The position numbers and the translations under genes were made by a program. The notes under the pieces were generated by a model. It was not told the origin of the DNA. It searched no databases and saw only the letters and a program-made list of their open reading frames with translations. From contig JACCYY010000059.1 in assembly GCA_013696235.1 (NCBI GenBank), positions 1-9,179 of the forward strand: 9,179 bases of DNA, given 5' to 3'. The stretch is from Sporichthyaceae bacterium. Lineage in GTDB: Bacteria; Actinomycetota; Actinomycetes; JACCYY01. Shown in pieces: positions 1 through 7,772 of the stretch; the stretch's first letter is position 1; every line of letters begins with the position of its first letter.

Positions 1-149
1 GGGATCTCGAACCGGTACGCGTCGATCTGCCACGCGACCGAGACCTCTTCAGGATCCCTCGTCCGCCGGCTCGGGACGATCGCGATGTCGTCGAACGCGT
101 ACGCCCGGCGGCCGCGCTTGGCCCGCCCGATCTCGATGTCGCCGTTCAC
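1..149 (-). CDS. guaB3: GuaB3-family IMP dehydrogenase-related protein (partial, N-terminus only)
   Basis: Reading the minus strand from a GTG at 149 gives an open frame of 49 codons that runs off the window start. It is absent from a simple ORF list because it is cut. The peptide contains RRAYAFDDIAIVPSRRTRD followed by EEVSVAWQIDAYRFEIP, which I recognise as the N-terminus of GuaB3, the CBS-less IMP dehydrogenase-like protein (normally about 370 residues) that follows guaB in many actinobacteria. It begins 13 bp after the guaB stop, so the two are almost certainly co-transcribed. The ribosome site is weak (a GGCGGC-like stretch about 9 nt upstream), and no other start fits the family N-terminus. 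The family is IMPDH-like. Its activity has been shown in some bacteria but is less settled in actinobacteria, so the exact reaction here is inferred. Confidence 0.88.
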   Translation of the reverse strand, partial: MNGDIEIGRAKRGRRAYAFDDIAIVPSRRTRDPEEVSVAWQIDAYRFEI

Positions 150-162
150 GTCGCAGAGCCGC

Positions 163-1775
<1,613 letters not shown>

Positions 1776-1788
1776 AGTTCGTGAGGAC

Positions 1789-2775
1789 ATGTTCGACGTG
1801 GAAGAGTGTGCTGATGGTGACCGGGGCTCAGTCGTGATGCACGGAGCCGCTGGTCAAGGCGCACCAATTGGCGTCAAGGTCCGCCGACGGGTCGCACGGC
1901 GGCGAAGGCAGGGACCGCGAACAGTCGACGACCTCCTCGCCTGGGCCGAACTGACGCTCGGACTGCCGGTGGTCCTCGGGTCCGACCGCTCCGAGTCGCA
2001 CGACAAGTCCCTGGTCCTCGAGCTCAAGGACTCCAACGGCGAGCGGTGGTTTCTCAAGTACCCGCGTGACAAGGCGCGTTTCCAACGGGAAGTGACCGCG
2101 TACGAGACGGTCCTGGCGTCGCTCGGCGACCGAGTGCCCCGAATGGTTGGGTCGAGCCTGCGCTATCAGTGCCTGCTGATCGCCGCAGCCCCAGGGGCGC
2201 TCGCCGCGGACGGTCCCGGGGCGAACGACCCGATCGTGCATCGCGCCGCCGGAGTCTGGCTCGCCGACCTGCACGCCAGCGCACCCGCGGAGCCGGCGAC
2301 GGAAATGGTGGGGGCGAAGTTCCAGCGGCGCAGCGCCAGCCTGATCGCGCGCACAGTTGATCTGCTCGAGCCGTCGGAGGTCGAATTCGTCAGGCGCGCG
2401 ACGATGGAGATCCCCGAGCGCTCCGAATCGGTCACCGTGCCGTGCCACCGCGACTACTCACCGAGAAACTGGATGGTGGACGAGCACGGCACCCTCCGGG
2501 TGATCGACTTCGGTCTCGCCGGGTGGGACCTCGCCGTGCGGGACTTCAGCCGGCTCGCCCACCGCATCTGGCTCTTCCGTCCGGAGCTGCGCGAAGCGTT
2601 CTTCTCTGGTTACGGCCGCCAACTCGACGAGGTCGAAGACCGACAGCTTGACGGGTTCGTGGTCATGTCAGCGGTCCGGGTGATGTTGCGGGCCCACAAC
2701 CAGAACGACCGGGCCGCGGTCCAGCGTGAACGACGTCTACTGGCTCGACTCAACGCGGTGTCGGCGGGCGGGTGA
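1789..2775 (+). CDS. Phosphotransferase of the aminoglycoside phosphotransferase (APH)/kinase-like superfamily
   Basis: The protein has 328 residues with a bilobal kinase-like layout. The N-lobe ATP-anchoring Lys is probably Lys90 in WFLKYP, with a helix-C Glu (Glu101) in REVTAYE. A hinge-like stretch and VWLADLH (156-162) follow. The catalytic loop is CHRDYSPRNW (His220, Asp222, Asn227), and the metal-binding Asp is Asp240 in VIDFGLAGWD. This is the HxDxxxxN + IDFG signature of APH, choline and fructosamine kinase relatives. The substrate cannot be told from sequence; it is as likely a sugar or other small molecule as an antibiotic. The start is uncertain. The ATG at 1789 has GAGGA only 1 nt away, whereas GTG 1798 has it at 10 nt, and GTG 1834 and ATG 1837 are also possible. 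Residues 1-45 are basic and low in family signal. It is the only plus-strand gene here, divergent from guaB and convergent with groEL. Confidence 0.85.
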   Translation: MFDVEECADGDRGSVVMHGAAGQGAPIGVKVRRRVARRRRQGPRTVDDLLAWAELTLGLPVVLGSDRSESHDKSLVLELKDSNGERWFLKYPRDKARFQREVTAYETVLASLGDRVPRMVGSSLRYQCLLIAAAPGALAADGPGANDPIVHRAAGVWLADLHASAPAEPATEMVGAKFQRRSASLIARTVDLLEPSEVEFVRRATMEIPERSESVTVPCHRDYSPRNWMVDEHGTLRVIDFGLAGWDLAVRDFSRLAHRIWLFRPELREAFFSGYGRQLDEVEDRQLDGFVVMSAVRVMLRAHNQNDRAAVQRERRLLARLNAVSAGG

Positions 2776-2782
2776 ACTGCGA

Positions 2783-2822
2783 CGGCCGCCCGCCCCGGGA
2801 GTTGCGCCCGGGTGGGCGGCCG
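2783..2822. terminator. Strong bidirectional hairpin terminator between convergent genes
   Basis: The left arm (2783-2799) and right arm (2807-2822) pair as 9 bp (CGGCCGCCC with GGGCGGCCG), a G-T wobble, one bulged C, then 6 bp (CCCGGG with CCCGGG), closing a 7-nt loop AGTTGCG. It begins 8 nt after the phosphotransferase stop and ends 33 nt from the groEL stop, so it can serve both transcripts. Neither side has a run of T, which is common for actinobacterial intrinsic terminators. Confidence 0.8.
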
Positions 2823-2854
2823 ACGATCGTGCCGGACGAGCGATCGCGAGCGGG

Positions 2855-4483
<1,629 letters not shown>

Positions 4484-4525
4484 CGCGTTCGCGTCCTCTC
4501 GAAAGACGTCAGTTCGGGGTAGACA

Positions 4526-4540
4526 GGGGGCGGAGCCCCC
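4526..4540 (-). terminator. Hairpin between groES and groEL (possible attenuator or processing site)
   Basis: GGGGGC-GGA-GCCCCC is a perfect 6-bp stem with a 3-nt loop. On the transcript it begins 6 nt after the groES stop and is followed by TGTCT, then about 42 nt to the groEL start. Such a stem could partly terminate transcription or protect/define the groES 3' end, giving more GroES than GroEL. The structure is seen; the role is inferred. Confidence 0.5.
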
Positions 4541-4546
4541 CGGCCG

Positions 4547-4852
4547 TCACTTCTCGATGATCGCGAGCACGTCGCGGGCGGAGAGCACGAGGTACTCCTC
4601 GCCGCCGTGCTTGACCTCGGTGCCGCCGTACTTGCTGTAGAGCACGCGGTCGCCGACGCTGACGTCGAGCGGCACGCGCTGGCCGTCCTCGAACCGGCCT
4701 GGGCCGACGGCGAGGACCATGCCCTCCTGCGGCTTCTCCTTGGCGGTGTCGGGGATCACGAGGCCGGAGGCCGTGGTCTCCTCGGCATCGACTGGCTGGA
4801 CCACGATGCGGTCCTCGAGCGGCTTGATCGCAACCTTGGTGGCGGTCGTCAC
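4547..4852 (-). CDS. groES: Co-chaperonin GroES
   Basis: This 10-kDa co-chaperonin forms a heptameric lid over the GroEL ring. The 101 residues are the usual length. It starts with the conserved [11 protein letters not shown] strand (about 9-19), then a mobile loop [17 protein letters not shown] with the hydrophobic LVI tripeptide that docks on Gro[25 protein letters not shown] and the C-terminal [15 protein letters not shown] follow. The start is GTG at 4852, supported by a strong AGGAGAGG (4866-4859) 6 nt upstream and by the family N-terminus. It is the first gene of the groES-groEL operon and is controlled by the CIRCE/promoter region at 4981-5053, so HrcA repression and heat induction are expected. 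Confidence 0.98.
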   Translation of the reverse strand: MTTATKVAIKPLEDRIVVQPVDAEETTASGLVIPDTAKEKPQEGMVLAVGPGRFEDGQRVPLDVSVGDRVLYSKYGGTEVKHGGEEYLVLSARDVLAIIEK

Positions 4853-4890
4853 GTTCGACCTCTCCTTCGACTGGGCTGACTCGTCCCGGG

Positions 4891-4906
4891 GGTGCCGGCT
4901 GGCACC
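4891..4906 (-). other. Hairpin in the groES leader
   Basis: GGTGCC-GGCT-GGCACC forms a perfect 6-bp stem with a 4-nt loop. It sits 38 nt before the groES start codon, inside the predicted leader of about 150 nt and upstream of the ribosome-binding site. It might stabilise the mRNA 5' region or modulate translation. No pairing to the SD is obvious. Confidence 0.4.
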
Positions 4907-4980
4907 TGCACGAGTGTGGAGTTGCTGCTTGGTTCTGGTTCCTGGGCGCGACCCGGCACGATGTTCGGACCGGGATCACG

Positions 4981-5007
4981 CTGGCACCCTCGGCCTGAGA
5001 GTGCCAG
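4981..5007. promoter_or_regulatory. CIRCE operator, start-site-overlapping copy (HrcA site)
   Basis: CTGGCACCC, 9 nt, then GAGTGCCAG. This is the CIRCE layout (TTAGCACTC-N9-GAGTGCTAA) with one position breaking the dyad in the left arm (CCC for CTC). The predicted groES transcription start, a few bases after the -10 at 5017-5012, falls in or at the edge of this element, so bound HrcA would block initiation or early elongation. Confidence 0.88.
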
Positions 5008-5011
5008 TGCG

Positions 5012-5041
5012 AATCTAGGCCGGTGATTAGCACTCCGTCAA
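5012..5041 (-). promoter_or_regulatory. groES promoter (-35 TTGACG, -10 TAGATT)
   Basis: On the minus strand TTGACG (5041-5036) is followed by 18 nt and TAGATT (5017-5012), a good vegetative sigma-factor promoter. The start site would lie near 5005, giving a leader of about 150 nt to the groES GTG at 4852. The -35 box is the 9-nt spacer of the upstream CIRCE element, an arrangement that would let HrcA exclude RNA polymerase. Confidence 0.8.
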
Positions 5042-5053
5042 CCTGAGTGCCAG
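5027..5053. promoter_or_regulatory. CIRCE operator, -35-overlapping copy (HrcA site)
   Basis: TTAGCACTC (5027-5035), a 9-nt spacer CGTCAACCT, then GAGTGCCAG (5045-5053). The left arm matches the CIRCE consensus exactly and the right arm is the GAGTGCCAG variant common in actinobacteria. Its spacer contains the groES -35 hexamer. Centre-to-centre distance to the second CIRCE is 46 bp, between four and five helical turns. Confidence 0.95.
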
Positions 5054-5099
5054 CGACGGGCTGAACGCCGTGCTGGTGCCGAGCCACGCCAACCGGCGC

Positions 5100-6428
5100 T
5101 CAGGAAGCGGGGACCCATTCGACGTCGGCGCCGAGCCCGGCGAGCTTGCCGAGGAAATCCTCGTAGCCGCGCTTGATGATGCCCACGTTTCGCAGCGTCG
5201 AGTGGCCCTGGGCAGCGAGCGCGGCGATGACGTACGAGAATCCCCCGCGCAGGTCGGGGATCTCCAGATCTGCGCCGTACAGCTTGGACGGGCCGGCGAT
5301 GACGGCCGAGTGCGCGTAGTTGCGCTGTCCGTAACGGCAGGGCTGCCCGCCGAGGCACTCCCGGAAGAGCTGGATGGTGGCGCCCATCTGGACCAGCGCG
5401 TCGGTGTAGCCGAGCCGGCCCTCGAACACGGTCTCGTGCACGATCGAGACTCCGCTGGCCTGGGTGAGCGCGACGACGAGCGGCTGCTGCCAGTCGGTCA
5501 TGAAGCCGGGGTGCACGTCGGTCTCGAGGTGGAGCGGCGTGAGCGGTCCGCCGGGGTGCCAGAACCGGATGCCGTCGTCGGTGATGTCGATCTCGCCGCC
5601 GACCGCGCGGAACACGTTGAGGAAGGTCATCATGTCGACCTGCCGGGCGCCCCGGACGAAGACGTCGCCTTGGGTCGCGAGCGCCGTGCAGGCCCACGAG
5701 GCGACCTCGAGCCGGTCGGGCATCGACCGGTGCGTGGCGCCACGGAGCTCGTCCACCCCGACGACCCGGATCGTCCGGTCGGTGTGCAGGCTGATGTTCG
5801 CGCCCATCTTCTGGAGCACGGCGATGAGGTCGACGATCTCGGGCTCGACGGCGGCATTGCGCAGCTCGGTGACGCCGTCGGCAAGAACGGCGGTGAGCAG
5901 GACCTGCTCGGTGGCGCCGACACTGGGGTACGGCAGCGTCAGCAGCGTGCCGCGCAGACGCTCGGGAGCCTTGAGGTAGAGCCCGTCCGGGCGCTTGTCG
6001 ACGACCGCCCCGAACGCGCGCAGTGCGTCCAGGTGGAAGTCGATCGGCCGGTCCCCGATGCGGCAGCCGCCGAGGTCGGGGATGAACGCACGACCGGTGC
6101 GGTGCAGCAGCGGCCCGCACAGCAGCACGGGGATCCGGCTCGACCCGGCGTGCGCTGCGACCGCGACCACGTCGGCGTCCTCGACCGCGGACGGGTCCAG
6201 CACGAGCTCGCCGGGCTCGTCGCCCGGCGTGACCCGGACACCGTGCAGCTCGACCAGCTCGGAGACGATGCCGACGTCGGCGATGTCGGGGATGTTGCGC
6301 AACCGGCTCGGCGTGGTCCCGAGAAGTGCCGCGACCATCGCCTTGGGCACGAGGTTCTTCGCCCCGCGGACGGTCAGCTCGCCGACGAGTGGCGTACCAC
6401 CCTGGACCCGGAGCACCTCTCCGGCCAC
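5100..6428 (-). CDS. murA: UDP-N-acetylglucosamine 1-carboxyvinyltransferase (MurA)
   Basis: The enzyme transfers enolpyruvate from PEP to UDP-GlcNAc, the first committed step of peptidoglycan synthesis, in the cytosol. With the start chosen here it has 442 residues, slightly longer than E. coli MurA (419). Visible are VRGAKN with Lys24 (E. coli Lys22), GSSRIPVLLCGPLL, the catalytic loop GGCRIGDRPID with Cys122 (E. coli Cys115), YPSVGATEQVLL, AAVEPEIVDL, HPGFMTDWQQPLVV with Asp312 (E. coli Asp305), and a C-terminal RGYEDFLGKLAGLGADVE. An open frame extends up to GTG 6452, but AGGAGG (6438-6433) lies 4 nt before GTG 6428 and no SD precedes 6452, so 6428 is preferred. It lies upstream of groES on the same strand. 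The 46-bp gap between its stop and the distal CIRCE shows no clear terminator. Confidence 0.96.
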   Translation of the reverse strand: MAGEVLRVQGGTPLVGELTVRGAKNLVPKAMVAALLGTTPSRLRNIPDIADVGIVSELVELHGVRVTPGDEPGELVLDPSAVEDADVVAVAAHAGSSRIPVLLCGPLLHRTGRAFIPDLGGCRIGDRPIDFHLDALRAFGAVVDKRPDGLYLKAPERLRGTLLTLPYPSVGATEQVLLTAVLADGVTELRNAAVEPEIVDLIAVLQKMGANISLHTDRTIRVVGVDELRGATHRSMPDRLEVASWACTALATQGDVFVRGARQVDMMTFLNVFRAVGGEIDITDDGIRFWHPGGPLTPLHLETDVHPGFMTDWQQPLVVALTQASGVSIVHETVFEGRLGYTDALVQMGATIQLFRECLGGQPCRYGQRNYAHSAVIAGPSKLYGADLEIPDLRGGFSYVIAALAAQGHSTLRNVGIIKRGYEDFLGKLAGLGADVEWVPAS

Positions 6429-6559
6429 GGGTCCTCCTAGTGGTCGATCCACGACGGGAAAGCAGGTATGTGCGGGCCGGGCGCCCTTCTGGTGTGGGCA
6501 TTCAGGTTGCTCGTCGAGCTGGTGGGGCCACGATTGGTGCTGACGCCGCGCGTCACGGC

Positions 6560-6592
6560 GACGACGCCAGCCGCAGGTCAGACGACGCCAGC
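6560..6592. repeat. 12-bp direct repeat upstream of murA
   Basis: GACGACGCCAGC occurs at 6560-6571 and 6581-6592, a 21-bp period (two helical turns), in the non-coding stretch 6429-6708 before murA. It could be a tandem protein-binding site or chance in G/C-rich DNA. I see no convincing murA promoter hexamers to anchor it. Confidence 0.5.
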
Positions 6593-6643
6593 ACCGTCAT
6601 GGTTCCCGCCGGTCGACGTCCGATCGTCGCCGGTCTGTGAGCT

Positions 6644-6678
6644 GGTGACGAATACCTGACGCGGGGTGACCGTACCTG
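6644..6678. repeat. Composite direct repeat GGTGAC-N2/3-TACCTG
   Basis: GGTGAC-GAA-TACCTG (6644-6658) and GGTGAC-CG-TACCTG (6665-6678) repeat with a period of about 21 bp, 30-65 bp beyond the nucleoside hydrolase stop and over 200 bp upstream of murA. Two 6-mers shared in the same order and near-same spacing suggest a tandem binding site. Function is unknown. The rest of 6429-6708 shows no convincing gene; a 63-codon plus-strand frame (6468-6659) has no clear SD and no family resemblance. Confidence 0.45.
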
Positions 6679-6708
6679 GTCCTCCTGCTGGACACACACC
6701 ACGCTCGG

Positions 6709-7644
6709 TCAACGCGTACGCAGGACCTCGAGGAAGAGTGCCGCGAGGGCTGGCCCGTCGACTCGCAGCGCGACGTCGACGAGGCCGCCGGAGCCCAGCT
6801 CGTCATGGTCGAGGTCGATCGCGCGCGGCCGTTGGTCGACGACCGTGCGCCCACGCGTCCAGGTGCCGGCCAGCTCGACCCGCACGGGGTGCCGCGCGGT
6901 CCAGAGGAGGTCCGGCCGCAGCACTGCGGCAACCGCGCCGGCGTCACCGAGCGTCACCGTTGCCGCGCCGAACCTGGCCAGCTGGTGCTGCATGAGCCGG
7001 CCGGCGAGCTGCCGGGCCGGATCGGCTGCGCTCACCAGCGCCTGCACATCGGCGACCGGCACGACCGGCTCGTAGAAGACGTCGAGCCCGTACATGGTCG
7101 TCGGCACGCCGGAGTCCAGCACGATCGCGGCCGCCTCCGGGTCGTGCCACACGTTGAACTCCGCCGCCGCGGTCGCGTTGCCGACCGCCGCCGCGCCACC
7201 CATCAGGACGATCCGGTCGATCCGGTCGAGCAGCTCCGGGTAGGTGCGGACCAGCACCGCGATGTTCGTGAGCGGCGCCAACGGGATCAGGGTGATCGGC
7301 TCGGTCGCGCTGGCGAGGGTGGTCCGGAGAAGCTCGACCGCGTGGATCCCGACCGGCGACCGCTGCGACCGCGGGAGGCCGAGGTCGCCCATCCCGTCCT
7401 CGCCGTGCACGTGCCGCGCCGGACGCGGAGGCTCGACCAGCGGCCTGGTCATCCCCCTCGCCACCGGGATGTCCGGCGCGCTGGCTGCATCGAGCACCCT
7501 CAGGGTGTTCGCGACGACCTGGTCGACGTCGGCGTTGCCGGCGACGCACGTGATGGCGCGGACGTCCATTGCCGGCGAACGGAGGGCCAGGAGGATCGCC
7601 AACGCGTCGTCCACACCGGTGTCGACGTCAAGGACCACCTGCAC
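6709..7644 (-). CDS. Nucleoside hydrolase (inosine/uridine-preferring type)
   Basis: The family cleaves the N-glycosidic bond of ribonucleosides to base and ribose, a salvage reaction. This copy has 311 residues, a normal length. The calcium/ribose signature VVLDVDTGVDDALAILLA gives Asp6, Asp8, Asp12 and Asp13 near the N-terminus. GNADVDQVVANTL, HGEDGMGDLGLP, PLAPLTNIA and LMGGAAAVGN with AEFNVWHDPEAA (ribose contacts) follow. The C-terminal metal Asp is Asp234 in TLGDAGAVAAVL. The residue before it, the catalytic His (HD) of classic inosine-uridine hydrolases, is Gly233 here, so specificity or mechanism may differ. The frame is open to a TTG at 7665, but GTG 7644 has GGGAGG with GGAGG 8 nt upstream and gives the expected short N-terminus. 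It lies downstream of the GH3 gene across a 128-bp gap with a large inverted repeat. Confidence 0.92.
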   Translation of the reverse strand: MQVVLDVDTGVDDALAILLALRSPAMDVRAITCVAGNADVDQVVANTLRVLDAASAPDIPVARGMTRPLVEPPRPARHVHGEDGMGDLGLPRSQRSPVGIHAVELLRTTLASATEPITLIPLAPLTNIAVLVRTYPELLDRIDRIVLMGGAAAVGNATAAAEFNVWHDPEAAAIVLDSGVPTTMYGLDVFYEPVVPVADVQALVSAADPARQLAGRLMQHQLARFGAATVTLGDAGAVAAVLRPDLLWTARHPVRVELAGTWTRGRTVVDQRPRAIDLDHDELGSGGLVDVALRVDGPALAALFLEVLRTR

Positions 7645-7668
7645 CGCCCGATCCTCCCACCCCAATCG

Positions 7669-7747
7669 CGGTGAGAACTTCTGCCCCTCGCCGCTGCCGC
7701 GCTCCCGTTCGATACGACGGAGAGGGGCAGAAGTTCCATGATCACCG
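7669..7747. repeat. Large intergenic inverted repeat with nested stem-loop
   Basis: GAACTTCTGCCCCTC (7675-7689) is repeated in perfect inversion as GAGGGGCAGAAGTTC (7722-7736), 32 nt apart. Outside it CGGTGA (7669-7674) pairs with TCACCG (7742-7747) across a 5-nt bulge. Inside it a second stem, CTCCCGT (7702-7708) with ACGG-A-GAG (7717-7724), closes an 8-nt loop and competes for the GAG of the right outer arm. The arms are less G/C-rich and unlike the surrounding coding sequence. It sits between the GH3 stop and the nucleoside hydrolase start. It may act as a transcript hairpin/terminator, an operator, or be a member of a dispersed palindromic repeat family. Confidence 0.85.
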
Positions 7748-7758
7748 CCTGGGCGGTG
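7743..7758 (-). terminator. Short hairpin downstream of the GH3 gene
   Basis: CACCGCC-TG-GGCGGTG is a perfect dyad (realistically a 6-bp stem with a 4-nt loop), 14 nt after the GH3 stop on the minus-strand transcript. No T-run follows. It shares TCACCG with the outer pairing of the large inverted repeat, so the two structures are mutually exclusive at that point. A terminator or antiterminator-like role is inferred only. Confidence 0.4.
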
Positions 7759-7772
7759 CGGGGTGGGGTGGG

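Noticed and set aside
1789..2775. Calling the phosphotransferase an aminoglycoside resistance gene
   Set aside because: Only superfamily motifs are visible, the loop is HRD rather than HGD, and there are no mobile-element or resistance neighbours.
4899..4916. A third CIRCE-like pair (CTGGCAC ... GAGTG) in the groES leader
   Set aside because: The half-sites are only 4 nt apart instead of 9 and the right arm is broken after GAGTG. The CTGGCAC part is better explained by the 4891-4906 hairpin.
5070..6440. Plus-strand 456-codon frame and minus-strand 487-codon frame over murA
   Set aside because: Both are shadow frames with biased composition, and MurA motifs run the length of the true frame.
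6468..6659. Possible small plus-strand gene of 63 codons with a hydrophobic N-terminal stretch
   Set aside because: There is no clear SD, third-position G/C is not above what local composition gives, no family resemblance is seen, and it runs through both direct-repeat pairs.
7500..7745. Minus-strand 81-codon frame starting inside the inverted repeat
   Set aside because: It overlaps the nucleoside hydrolase in another frame and its first third is just the translated palindrome.
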